A stretch of DNA of 64,000 nt from Acinetobacter calcoaceticus (GCF_016508255.1 NZ_JADVKT010000002.1:682001-746000), one strand, 5' to 3'. Numbered from the stretch's first letter, positions 36,401 to 44,273 are shown. A program made the numbers and translations. The notes: generated by a model not told the origin, from the letters alone.

Positions 36401-36904
36401 ATGAAAAAATCTACTTTAGGCTGGGGTGCCGTAGGAATAGTTGCTTTAGGAATTTTTGGTTCTGGAAATGACAATACCTCAAGAAACAATTCAAGCTCAG
36501 TTGAAGAGATTGTAGAATCAAAATATATCAATACCAATACACTTAATATTAGAGATAAGCCTAATGGTAGTGTTGTAGCAAAACTTGGGCGTGGTGAAAA
36601 AGTTGATATTTATGAGAAAAAAGAAAACTGGGTACGTATTTCGCTAAACTCATCATCACCTCAATGGATCTCCGAGAAACTTTTGTGTGAAACAGAAGAC
36701 TGTTTTAAACAAAAGACTAGAAAGTCTAAGTCCAATAATTATCAGGCTTTAAAATCGCAATCGCATCATTCAGTAAAAAAGCAGTCTCAAAGATACTATG
36801 ATAGTGATTGTTCTTGTGCTGTAGTTGATTATTGTGTGGGACCAAGAGGTGGACACTATTGTATTACGAGTGGAGGAAATAAGAGATATAAGCCAAGGTA
36901 TTAA
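36401..36904 (+). CDS. SH3b-domain protein with Cys-rich C-terminus
   Basis: 167 aa. A short N-terminal hydrophobic segment (GWGAVGIVALGIFGSG) could be a membrane anchor. A bacterial SH3 domain covers about 40-100: NTLNIRDKPNGSVVAKLGRGEKVDIYEK and NWVRISL. A basic Ser/Lys-rich linker leads to a cysteine-rich end (DCSCAVVDYCVGPRGGHYC), probably a small disulfide or metal-bound knot. SH3b domains bind peptidoglycan or proteins. Similar SH3b plus C-terminal Cys motif proteins occur in mobile and phage-linked regions. Function unknown. Confidence 0.65.
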   Translation: MKKSTLGWGAVGIVALGIFGSGNDNTSRNNSSSVEEIVESKYINTNTLNIRDKPNGSVVAKLGRGEKVDIYEKKENWVRISLNSSSPQWISEKLLCETEDCFKQKTRKSKSNNYQALKSQSHHSVKKQSQRYYDSDCSCAVVDYCVGPRGGHYCITSGGNKRYKPRY

Positions 36905-36972
36905 CAAATTTAAATTTATTTAAAACTTCTTTTTTGAAGGTGGTAAAGATTTGAAGAAGTAGTGGCTTATAA

Positions 36973-37098
36973 GAGTTAGATAATTTAGTTTTAGAAGAAT
37001 TCCGCAAAAAGCCAAACTCTTATCCTCTGATAATTAACGGCAAACCTTATCCTATTAGTGATACTACAAATTTACTCTCACTACTAAAATTTCATTAA
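36973..37098 (+). pseudogene. Possible remnant of a lost gene (3' fragment)
   Basis: After an in-frame stop, 41 codons read ELDNLVLEEFRKKPNSYPLI then INGKPYPISDTTNLLSLLKF and a final His before TAA. Composition looks like protein, unlike the AT-rich spacer around it, but there is no start codon or ribosome site. It may be the tail of a deleted gene. Confidence 0.3.
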
Positions 37099-37111
37099 GT
37101 TTTAAGACACC

Positions 37112-37205
37112 TTTGGGTAGTTTTTCGTTTTCTGAACTGTTAAATTTTACTCATTATTAAAATGGATAATTTCATGAAAAACATTATTTTTTTAGGACTA
37201 GTTCT
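37112..37205 (+). repeat. Leader and signal-peptide region, copy 2 of a duplicated block
   Basis: Counterpart of 33382-33475. Shared blocks TTTGGGTaGTTT, ACTGTTAAATTT and TGGATAATtTCATGAAAAA occur in the same order, followed by a near-identical signal peptide start. Confidence 0.65.
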
Positions 37206-37590
37206 CAGCTTAATTGGGTGTTCAACAGCTCCAGTTGCTTCAAATACAGCCAAGCCAGTACCTAATGAGAGAGTATACAATCAGAACTATCTAAAGAAAC
37301 ACAGTCCTGAACAAGCAAAAGTTACTTTTTTAAGAGATAAAGGTTTTTTAGGATCTGGCTGTAGCCATGATATGTATGTTAATAACGAAAAAGTATTCTC
37401 AATTCGTTCAAATGAAATAGCTACGATTTATCTTGAGCCCAAATATTATATTTTTAGATTAGAAACAGGTGGTGGGATGTGCCCAAATATTGCAACTTCT
37501 CAAGAAACGGAAGTCAAACCAAGCGTGGAGATAGAATATCGAATCCTACTTCCATCTGACTTTAATTTAAGACTAACTCGAATGAAATAA
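37174..37590 (+). CDS. Lipoprotein of unknown function
   Basis: 138 aa from the ATG at 37174 (in-frame ATG at 37162 is part of the shared leader). The signal peptide ends in the lipobox LIGC, so lipidation is likely. The mature domain has KVTFLRDKGFLGSGCSHDMYVNNEKVF and EPKYYIFRLETGGGMC, a beta-sandwich-like pattern resembling DUF2846-type lipoproteins. A pair of cysteines could form a disulfide. It shares its leader with the gene at 33442 but not its mature sequence. Confidence 0.65.
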   Translation: MKNIIFLGLVLSLIGCSTAPVASNTAKPVPNERVYNQNYLKKHSPEQAKVTFLRDKGFLGSGCSHDMYVNNEKVFSIRSNEIATIYLEPKYYIFRLETGGGMCPNIATSQETEVKPSVEIEYRILLPSDFNLRLTRMK

Positions 37591-37641
37591 AAGCGTAAGA
37601 GCTTGTGTCTAAGGTAGTCGAGTAATATTAAATTTTAATTG

Positions 37642-37670
37642 AACCCACTCATCATTAAGTGGGTTTTTTA
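37642..37670 (+). terminator. Intrinsic terminator after lipoprotein gene
   Basis: AACCCACT (37642-37649) and AGTGGGTT (37658-37665) with T-run. Beyond it, 37671-37960 is a very AT-rich spacer in which I see no gene. Confidence 0.85.
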
Positions 37671-37964
37671 TTACTTATAAAAGATTACTGATCTTAGCTA
37701 AGAAAATATTTATCAAATTAATTTAAAGAATATAATATTTAATTGTCTTTATTAAATAATATATAAATATTAATTAAATTTACTCAATAATTAATAAGTT
37801 TTATCAAACAATAATAAATTTTAAATATTTGAATTTTACCAACTATGCAATATAAGTATTTGTATTTTATTTGTATTTTAAAATTTAAATAAATTACATT
37901 GTTTTTAAATATTTTAGTGATATTTTATTTTTAAGCTCATTTACCTATTGCCACACATAGATAT

Positions 37965-38023
37965 TGTGATTTTTATCATTTTAGGTTTGGGATAACCTAA
38001 ATATCTTTTGGTAATTTTATTGA
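37965..38023 (+). promoter_or_regulatory. Candidate operators upstream of the GntP permease
   Basis: Three elements lie together. TGTGA-N6-TCATT (37965-37980) is a partial CRP-like site. TTTAGGTT-N6-AACCTAAA (37980-38001) is a perfect 8-bp inverted repeat. TGG-N10-GA (38009-38023) is a weak match to a sigma-54 element, lacking the usual GC. The inverted repeat is the best-supported of the three. Confidence 0.45.
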
Positions 38024-38056
38024 ACCTAATATCTATTCTTTAGGGAGAAAGAATAT

Positions 38057-39478
38057 ATGTGGGAATTATTTGTAATTCTACTTTCGCTTGGGCTGTTAAT
38101 GTATACAGCTTACAAGGGCTTTTCAGTCATTCTCATGGCACCAATTTGTGCCTTACTTGCAGTTCTACTTATAAATCCAGCCAATGTTTTACCATTTTAT
38201 TCAGGTGTTTTTATGCCCAAAATGGTGAACTTTATTAAAGATTATTTTCTTGTCTTTTTGCTTGGCGCAATTTTCGGTAAAGTCGTTGAAATGTCAGGAA
38301 TTGCTGAGTCTATCGCTCGAACCATTGTGAGATGGATTGGGGCAAAAAAGGCAATTTTAACTGTTGTACTACTAGGTGCAATTTTAACCTATAGCGGTGT
38401 CAGTTTATTTGTTGCAGTCTTTGCGATCTATCCTTTTGCAAATCAGCTTTTTAGACAAGCTAATATTCCAAAACGTTTAATTCCGGGAACCATCGCGCTT
38501 GGTGCATTTACATTCACCATGGATGCCTTGCCAGGCACGCCACAAATTCAAAACGTAATTCCAACTACATTCTTTGGTACTAATATTTATGCCGCACCAT
38601 TTCTAGGGATTATCGGCGCCATTTTTGTGTTGTGTATGGGTTTAACCTATTTGGAATGGCGTCGCCGTACTGCTGCAAAAGCGGGGGAAGGATTCTCTGG
38701 TTTTGGTATAGAAAATACGCCGTCTCAAGAAGCGGATTCTGAAATTTCTCTACAAAACAAAGGAAGCTCCGCTCGCCAGTTCTTAGCTTTTGTACCTCTT
38801 ATTTTAGTTGCAGTAATGAACAAATATTTGTCTAAAGCAATTAAAGAGTGGTACCCAAATGGTTTTGATTTTGCCGCAGTTGGTCTAGCTGATTACACCG
38901 TAGATGTTGCAAAAACTAGTGCGATCTGGGCTGTTGGTCTTGCGCTTATTGTAGGGATTATTGCTGCAATTTTGTTTGATTATCAGCGCGTAGTAACTAA
39001 TTTTAAAGAAGGTATTAATGCAAGTATTGGTGGCTCACTTTTAGCTGTGATGAATACGGCTTCTGAATATGGTTTTGGTGCGATTATTGCGTCATTACCG
39101 GGCTTTGCTCTGATTAGCCATGCAATGAGCAATACCTTTACAAATCCGTTAGTGAATGGAGCTGTGACGACAACCGTTTTAGCTGGTATTACTGGTTCAG
39201 CTTCTGGCGGTATGAGTATCGCTTTAAGTGCAATGGCTGAACACTATAACGCCGCGATTTTAGCCGCTGGTATTCCACCAGAAGTCATGCACCGTGTGGT
39301 TGCAATGGCATCGGGTGGTATGGATACCCTACCTCACAACGGCGCTGTCATTACCTTACTCGCTGTTACTGGGTTAACCCATAAACAATCGTATAAAGAT
39401 ATTTTTGCAGTTACGGTAATTAAAACATTAGCGGTATTTGTGGTGATTACGGTCTTTACCGTAACGGGTATTGTTTAA
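38057..39478 (+). CDS. GntP-family permease, probable 3-hydroxybutyrate importer
   Basis: 473 aa membrane protein with 12 or more helices of the GntP/CitMHS superfamily. TMDALPGTPQIQNVIPTTFFGT and the C-terminal MASGGMDTLPHNGAVITLL are typical. GGGAGAA at 38043-38048 gives a good ribosome site. The gene 33 bases downstream encodes 3-hydroxybutyrate dehydrogenase, so import of D-3-hydroxybutyrate is more likely than gluconate. A similar permease/dehydrogenase pair is common in Acinetobacter and Pseudomonas. Transport substrate is inferred. Confidence 0.82.
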   Translation: MWELFVILLSLGLLMYTAYKGFSVILMAPICALLAVLLINPANVLPFYSGVFMPKMVNFIKDYFLVFLLGAIFGKVVEMSGIAESIARTIVRWIGAKKAILTVVLLGAILTYSGVSLFVAVFAIYPFANQLFRQANIPKRLIPGTIALGAFTFTMDALPGTPQIQNVIPTTFFGTNIYAAPFLGIIGAIFVLCMGLTYLEWRRRTAAKAGEGFSGFGIENTPSQEADSEISLQNKGSSARQFLAFVPLILVAVMNKYLSKAIKEWYPNGFDFAAVGLADYTVDVAKTSAIWAVGLALIVGIIAAILFDYQRVVTNFKEGINASIGGSLLAVMNTASEYGFGAIIASLPGFALISHAMSNTFTNPLVNGAVTTTVLAGITGSASGGMSIALSAMAEHYNAAILAAGIPPEVMHRVVAMASGGMDTLPHNGAVITLLAVTGLTHKQSYKDIFAVTVIKTLAVFVVITVFTVTGIV

Positions 39479-39511
39479 ATCAGCACGTTATAAGTATTAA
39501 GGAGTAAATAC

Positions 39512-40297
39512 ATGACTAAACTTTTAGACGGTAAAGTAGCTTTTATTACAGGTTCTGCGAGTGGTATCGGTCTAGAAATTGCCAAGAAATTTGCTCAAGA
39601 AGGTGCAAAGGTCGTCATTTCCGATATGAACGCTGAGAAATGCCAAGAAACAGCAAATCTGCTCAAAGGACAAGGCTTTGAAGCTTTGTCTGCTCCATGC
39701 GATGTAACCGATGAAGATGCTTATAAACAAGCTATCGAGCTGACTCAAAAGACTTTTGGCACAGTTGATATTTTGATTAATAATGCTGGTTTCCAACATG
39801 TCGCGCCTATTGAAGAGTTTCCAACTGCTGTTTACCAGAAACTGATTCAAGTCATGCTCACAGGTTCTTTTATTGGCATTAAACATGTCTTTCCAATTAT
39901 GAAAGCTCAAAAGTCTGGCCGTATTATTAATATGGCATCGATTAATGGCTTAATTGGTTTCGCTGGGAAAGCTGGTTATAACAGTGCTAAACATGGCGTG
40001 ATTGGCCTAACAAAAGTTGCAGCATTAGAATGTGCACGTGATGGCATTACGGTAAATGCCTTATGCCCAGGTTATGTAGACACACCACTGGTGCGTGGTC
40101 AAATTGCAGATTTGGCTAAAACTCGTAATGTGAGTTTAGACAGCGCACTTGAAGATGTAATTTTAGCAATGGTTCCTCAAAAGCGTTTGTTATCGGTTGA
40201 GGAAATTGCTGATTATGCAATTTTCCTTGCGAGTGACAAAGCGGGTGGAGTAACAGGTCAAGCTGTGGTCATGGATGGTGGTTATACTGCCCAATAA
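39512..40297 (+). CDS. bdhA: 3-hydroxybutyrate dehydrogenase (SDR)
   Basis: 261 aa SDR. Cofactor loop TGSASGIG, NNAGFQHVAPIEEFP (the Gln-His pair is characteristic of D-3-hydroxybutyrate dehydrogenase), catalytic Ser in MASINGLIG, YNSAK and PGYVDTPLVRGQI. It oxidises D-3-hydroxybutyrate to acetoacetate with NAD+. AAGGAG ribosome site. Acetoacetate is then handled by AtoDA and AtoB encoded about 9 kb away. It ends at a strong terminator. Confidence 0.92.
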   Translation: MTKLLDGKVAFITGSASGIGLEIAKKFAQEGAKVVISDMNAEKCQETANLLKGQGFEALSAPCDVTDEDAYKQAIELTQKTFGTVDILINNAGFQHVAPIEEFPTAVYQKLIQVMLTGSFIGIKHVFPIMKAQKSGRIINMASINGLIGFAGKAGYNSAKHGVIGLTKVAALECARDGITVNALCPGYVDTPLVRGQIADLAKTRNVSLDSALEDVILAMVPQKRLLSVEEIADYAIFLASDKAGGVTGQAVVMDGGYTAQ

Positions 40298-40312
40298 TTT
40301 AAGTGTTTTATA

Positions 40313-40345
40313 AAAACCGCTTATTTAAAATAGGCGGTTTTTTTA
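40313..40345 (+). terminator. Intrinsic terminator after 3-hydroxybutyrate dehydrogenase
   Basis: AAAACCGCTTAT pairs with ATAGGCGGTTTT (one G-U pair) followed by Ts. Confidence 0.85.
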
Positions 40346-40433
40346 TTTGTTGAAATTTACGATAGTCTACTGTTCAAAATAATAATTTATCTCTACTGTA
40401 TTTGTTTATAAAAAATCTAATAAAATAAGTTTG

Positions 40434-40457
40434 TTAAAGTATGAAATTATACTTTAA
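40434..40457. promoter_or_regulatory. Inverted repeat, possible enhancer-binding site
   Basis: TTAAAGTAT and ATACTTTAA are perfect 9-bp arms around GAAATT. The centre lies about 128 bases upstream of the -24 GG at 40573, a normal distance for a sigma-54 activator site. The protein that binds is unknown. Confidence 0.45.
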
Positions 40458-40570
40458 AGGTATTTAACTTATTTCCATTTTTAAAATCTAATAGAGTATG
40501 AGAAAGTAATCTTTACTCTCTTTCTTGATTCGATATTTTTCAGGAAAATGCGTCAATTAAAGGATATTAA

Positions 40571-40587
40571 TTGGCATACAAGTTGCT
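40571..40587 (+). promoter_or_regulatory. Sigma-54 (-24/-12) promoter of an AraC regulator gene
   Basis: TTGGCATACAAGTTGCT has GG at 40573-40574 and GC at 40585-40586, exactly 10 bases apart, with the TGGCAT and TTGC blocks intact. Transcription would start near 40598, 26 bases before the ATG. Confidence 0.75.
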
Positions 40588-40623
40588 TTTTAAGCAATAA
40601 GTTATTAGCTAGGTGAAAAGGAT

Positions 40624-41610
40624 ATGACATCACTCAGCCAACAGACGGAACTCAATCATTATTCGCGCAAAGCTGAATTTGCGCAGAATTTGATGTCCAC
40701 GATTTGTGGTGAACACCGTCTAGATACAATCTACAAAGACACTCTCGATTTTCACTATGACGGAATGCGTTTGCCTAATAAAAAAATGGCGATCGGTACA
40801 ATCAGTTATGGTGCAAACGTTGCCATTAACATCTCAAATTTAAAAGCGTATAGCATTAGTTTGCCTATACAAGGTCGACAAGCTCTCAACATTCGTGGCG
40901 CTCATTATCAATCTGATGAAAATCGAGGCCTTATAGTTTCAAATAACGATCAACAAGATTTGATTATCGATAAAGATTGCAGAAAATTTCAGGTGGTTAT
41001 TCCTGAGCGGAGTATGCAGATTGTCCTTGCAGATCTACTAAATAAACCTATAGAAACTCCTATTATTTTTAATCCTGAAATGCATCTAGACTCCGAGCAA
41101 CTCATTGGTGCATGGTGGAAGAATATTCAAAATTTTGTACAGTTGAAATCTCAATATAGCAATTTTTATGGTTTGCAGATGTTGTCTGAAGACTACGAAA
41201 ATTTTGTTATTAAAGCACTGTTGTTGTCTCAAGAAAATAACTACTCTGAAGCCTTAAAGTCTCTCTCACATCAAGATGAGCCAGCATATATCCGTAAGGT
41301 CCGTAATTTTATTATTGAACATGCCCATGAAGAAATCTGTGCAGAGGACTTACAGCGTCTGGCTGGGGTTTCAAAATCAAAATTGTATGACGAATTTCAA
41401 CAGTACTACGGCACAAGCCCAATGTCATATTTGAAAAAATATCGTCTCCAACAAATTTATAAAATCTTGAGCACCACAGGTGCAGATAGAAAGGTTTCTA
41501 TTTCAAAGCTTGCCTATGACTGGGGCTTTAACCATTTAAGTCGTTTTTCTCAAGAATATCGCGAAGAATTTGGCGAAAATCCAAGTGAGACCAAAGGCAA
41601 AATTTTCTGA
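40624..41610 (+). CDS. AraC/XylS-family regulator, probable activator of the indole operon
   Basis: 328 aa. The N-terminal AraC-binding-like domain (about 20-210) is of the XylS/FeaR type. The C-terminal double HTH (about 225-325) has AEDLQRLAGVSKSKLYDEFQQYYGTSPMSYLKKYR and VSISKLAYDWGFNHLSRFSQEYREEFGENP. It is paralogous to the AraC protein at 47127. GAAAAGGA gives the ribosome site. It precedes the iif-type operon on the same strand, separated by a terminator and a small minus-strand gene, and tandem XylS-like repeats lie upstream of iifA. Its own promoter appears to be sigma-54 dependent, an unusual layer for an AraC regulator. I recall iifR as the name for such a regulator but do not assign it. 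Confidence 0.85.
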   Translation: MTSLSQQTELNHYSRKAEFAQNLMSTICGEHRLDTIYKDTLDFHYDGMRLPNKKMAIGTISYGANVAINISNLKAYSISLPIQGRQALNIRGAHYQSDENRGLIVSNNDQQDLIIDKDCRKFQVVIPERSMQIVLADLLNKPIETPIIFNPEMHLDSEQLIGAWWKNIQNFVQLKSQYSNFYGLQMLSEDYENFVIKALLLSQENNYSEALKSLSHQDEPAYIRKVRNFIIEHAHEEICAEDLQRLAGVSKSKLYDEFQQYYGTSPMSYLKKYRLQQIYKILSTTGADRKVSISKLAYDWGFNHLSRFSQEYREEFGENPSETKGKIF

Positions 41611-41628
41611 TATTTAACTTTCGCAATA

Positions 41629-41661
41629 AAAAACTGATTTAGGCAACGAAATCAGTTTTTT
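41629..41661. terminator. Convergent terminator after AraC gene
   Basis: AAAAACTGATTT (41629-41640) and AAATCAGTTTTT (41649-41660) form a 12-bp stem, usable in both directions for the AraC gene and the small gene below. Confidence 0.85.
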
Positions 41662-41677
41662 ATTTATCGATTAATAT

Positions 41678-41854
41678 TTATAGACTTTCTTCTAGCTTTA
41701 ACACTTGTTTGTTTTTAGATTTTTCATAAATCACTTTCAGGCTAAGTGCAATAAATGAGATGAAGGTTGGTAGTGCAAGAATAAAGAAAATACAGCTTAA
41801 GCTTAGGTTAAAAGTGAAAATGAGTGAGCCAAAGAAAGCATCTATCATTTTCAT
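41678..41854 (-). CDS. 58-residue membrane protein, unknown
   Basis: Translated by hand: it begins MKMIDAFFGSLIFTFNLSL, has two hydrophobic stretches (about 6-19 and 20-40, with SCIFFILALPTFISFIALSL) and a basic tail VIYEKSKNKQVLKLEESL. AGAAGGA lies 6-7 bases before the ATG, a very good ribosome site, and a bidirectional terminator follows the stop, so a real gene is likely. It is divergent from the iif operon. No family recognised. The sequence between it and the iif operators (41855-42089) holds nothing else I can support. Confidence 0.6.
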   Translation of the reverse strand: MKMIDAFFGSLIFTFNLSLSCIFFILALPTFISFIALSLKVIYEKSKNKQVLKLEESL

Positions 41855-42089
41855 ACGTATTCCTTCTTAAAATTATTTAATTCCCTGATTAATTCAATGC
41901 ATTCGTTACAAAACCTGTGACTTTGATTGAACTATTTTTAGCCAGTCTTCACTATCCAATAAGTCCTCATCTTCATCCATTTTTCCAAATGAGATAAAAA
42001 GCATTAATTTCATTTTTTAATTTAATCTTTTGAAATATATATGTTTATTTTTTTAATTTTTTATCCGGTTTGATTGTTTTTGATAATTG

Positions 42090-42124
42090 CGCAGAGATTG
42101 GATAGTGCTTGCAGCTTTTGGACA
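42090..42124 (+). promoter_or_regulatory. Tandem XylS-like operator upstream of iifA
   Basis: Two 15-base half-sites of the form TGCA-N6-GGNTA: CGCA-GAGATT-GGATA (42090-42104) and TGCA-GCTTTT-GGACA (42110-42124), 20 bases apart. Each has one mismatch. A matching pair (21 bases apart) lies upstream of antA. Another GGATAG is at 42141. Start codon of iifA is 58 bases downstream of the second site. Confidence 0.6.
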
Positions 42125-42181
42125 GTCTAGAAAAAAATTTGGATAGAAGATAAAGCCATAACAATGTCAGGAGTTGACACT

Positions 42182-43432
42182 ATGGCTGGTCAAACCATTC
42201 AAATTAAAACAGCATCTGGAAAGCAGTTCAGTGCATATCTAGCGACACCAGAAACAGGAAAAGGACCCGGTGTGGTGCTTTGTCAGGAAATCTTTGGCGT
42301 TAATGCAGCCATGCGAGAAAAAGCAGAATTTCTTGCAGAAGAAGGCTATACCGTTTTGGTTCCTGATTTATTTTGGCGTGTAGTTCCCAATATTGAACTC
42401 GGTTATACGCCAGAAGACTTCCAAAAAGCTTTCGAACTTTATCAGCAATATGATGAAAACCTCGGAGTTGAAGATATTCAGGACAGCTTATCTTTTTTAA
42501 AGAAGCGACCAGAATGTGACACCTCTACAGGCCTCGGTGTGGTGGGGTACTGTTTAGGTGGAAAGCTTGCGTATCTTGCAGGATGTCGACTTTCGGAAGT
42601 GGCATGTGCTGTAGGTTATTACGGTGTAGGCATTGAAAAAGCGTTAGATGAGCTAGCCAACGTACAAGGAAGTTTGGTTTTACATATTGCAGAACTGGAC
42701 CAATTTATACCGCCAGATGCGAGACAAGCGATTGTTGATGCAGCCAACCAATATTCAAATGTACAAGCTTATGTTTATGAAGGTGTTGATCATGCTTTTG
42801 CACGCCCAAAAAGCAATCATTATCACAAACCTTCAGCACGCTTTGCCCACGAGCGTACAGTAACAGCTCTACATGACACGATTGGACCGAAATATGACCT
42901 AGTCGCGCTATGGGAAGAGCATATTCGTCATGAGTTCGATACGCGTGATGTGCCTGCAACCATGGCCACGATGGTCGCAGAACCGTATGTCAACCATATT
43001 CCAACCTTAACCGGCGGTGTAGGTCAAAGCCAGCTTGCTCGTTTTTATCAATATCACTTTGTTCACCAAAACCCAGAAGATATGAAGATTACTTCAATCT
43101 CTCGTACCGTTGGCTCAACGCAAGTGGTAGACGAGTTCATTATGAGCTTTACCCATGACGCTGAAATTGACTGGTTATTACCGGGTGTAAAACCGACTGG
43201 TAAATATGTCGAAATTCCAATGTTAGGTGTAATTCAGTTCAGAGGTTCAAAGTTGTGCCATGAACATATTTACTGGGACCAAGCGTCGGTACTCGTTCAA
43301 ATTGGTTTATTAGATCCGACAGGCTTACCAGTTGCAGGTGTCGAGACAGCACGAAAACTTCTTGATGAAGACCTTCCTTCAAATACGTTGATGCCATCTT
43401 GGTCAAGTAGTGAAGGCAAGCCAGTCAATTAA
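42182..43432 (+). CDS. iifA: IifA-like indole-pathway protein: dienelactone-hydrolase fold plus SnoaL-like domain
   Basis: 416 aa from the ATG at 42182, preceded by AGGAG (42169-42173); the frame also has an ATG at 42164. Residues 1-235 are a dienelactone-hydrolase-type alpha/beta hydrolase with an intact Cys-Asp-His triad: Cys124 in GYCLGG, Asp173 in AELDQF and His204 in GVDHAF. Residues about 240-400 look like a SnoaL/NTF2-type cone domain. In Acinetobacter indole degradation (strain O153, from memory) the first iif gene encodes a cofactor-independent oxygenase converting 3-hydroxyindolin-2-one to anthranilate, and this fits the position. Sequence alone would say dienelactone hydrolase family. 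Confidence 0.72.
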   Translation: MAGQTIQIKTASGKQFSAYLATPETGKGPGVVLCQEIFGVNAAMREKAEFLAEEGYTVLVPDLFWRVVPNIELGYTPEDFQKAFELYQQYDENLGVEDIQDSLSFLKKRPECDTSTGLGVVGYCLGGKLAYLAGCRLSEVACAVGYYGVGIEKALDELANVQGSLVLHIAELDQFIPPDARQAIVDAANQYSNVQAYVYEGVDHAFARPKSNHYHKPSARFAHERTVTALHDTIGPKYDLVALWEEHIRHEFDTRDVPATMATMVAEPYVNHIPTLTGGVGQSQLARFYQYHFVHQNPEDMKITSISRTVGSTQVVDEFIMSFTHDAEIDWLLPGVKPTGKYVEIPMLGVIQFRGSKLCHEHIYWDQASVLVQIGLLDPTGLPVAGVETARKLLDEDLPSNTLMPSWSSSEGKPVN

Positions 43433-43444
43433 GGAGTATCGACA

Positions 43445-44230
43445 ATGAATATAGATTTAAAAGGAAAAGTTGCTGTAGTGAGCGGCGGCGCAACACTTAT
43501 TGGTAAAGCTGTTGTACAAGCTTTGGTGAGTGTGGGTGCTCATGTCGCTATCTTAGATATTGATGCCAAAGGCAAGGCAATTGCAGAAAGCTTTAATCAT
43601 GATGTGATGTTTATTCAAACCGATTTAACCAGCGATGTGGCTATTCAACAAGCTGTGGCAGATATTCACCAACATTTAGGTGAAGTGAACTACTTGGTGA
43701 ATTTGGCATGTACTTACTTAGATGACGGTTTTAAATCTTCACGTCAGGACTGGTTACAAGCACTCGATATTAATTTGGTCTCTACAGTTGAGCTGAGCCG
43801 TGCCTTATATCATGACCTAAAAAAGCAGCAAGGTTCAATCGTTAATTTTACTTCAATCTCGGCCAAAGTGGCACAAACAGGGCGCTGGTTATATCCAGTT
43901 TCTAAAGCCGCGATACGTCAACTCACACAAAGCATGGCAATGGATTTTGCTGCTGATGGTATTCGTGTCAACTCCGTTTCACCGGGTTGGACATGGTCTC
44001 GCGTGATTGCGGAAGTCAGCGGTAATAACCGCGAAAAGGCCGATAGCGTGGCAGCCGATTATCACTTGCTAGGCCGATTGGGTCATCCCGAAGAAGTCGC
44101 CAATGTTGTTTTGTTTTTATTGTCACCCGCTGCAAGTTTTGTCACCGGAGCAGATTATGCGGTCGATGGCGGATATTCAGTGATGGGCCCTGAAGGATCA
44201 CAGCCTGCTATTCCACGTTTAGCCGAATAG
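43445..44230 (+). CDS. iifB: Short-chain dehydrogenase of the indole operon (IifB-like)
   Basis: 261 aa SDR. The cofactor loop is SGGATLIGKA rather than TGxxxGIG, and LVNLACTY replaces the usual NNAG, so the N-terminal half is atypical. Catalytic Ser lies in FTSISAKVAQTG and YPVSK gives the Tyr-Lys pair; PGWTWSRVI follows. It starts 12 bases after iifA with an AAGGAG ribosome site. It presumably oxidises a dihydroxyindoline intermediate to 3-hydroxyindolin-2-one (role recalled for IifB, not shown by sequence). Confidence 0.75.
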   Translation: MNIDLKGKVAVVSGGATLIGKAVVQALVSVGAHVAILDIDAKGKAIAESFNHDVMFIQTDLTSDVAIQQAVADIHQHLGEVNYLVNLACTYLDDGFKSSRQDWLQALDINLVSTVELSRALYHDLKKQQGSIVNFTSISAKVAQTGRWLYPVSKAAIRQLTQSMAMDFAADGIRVNSVSPGWTWSRVIAEVSGNNREKADSVAADYHLLGRLGHPEEVANVVLFLLSPAASFVTGADYAVDGGYSVMGPEGSQPAIPRLAE

Positions 44231-44273
44231 CACAGCGTTTTAAAAGCACATTTAGAAAATTATGGAGAATATT

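Noticed and set aside
32902..37590. Prophage or integron interpretation of the small-gene island
   Set aside because: No integrase, phage structural gene, attachment repeats or attC-like sites were seen; only AT-rich DNA and small secreted proteins.
38009..38023. Possible sigma-54 promoter before the GntP permease
   Set aside because: Kept only as a weak note: the -12 element is GA instead of GC and the -24 element is TGGTA.
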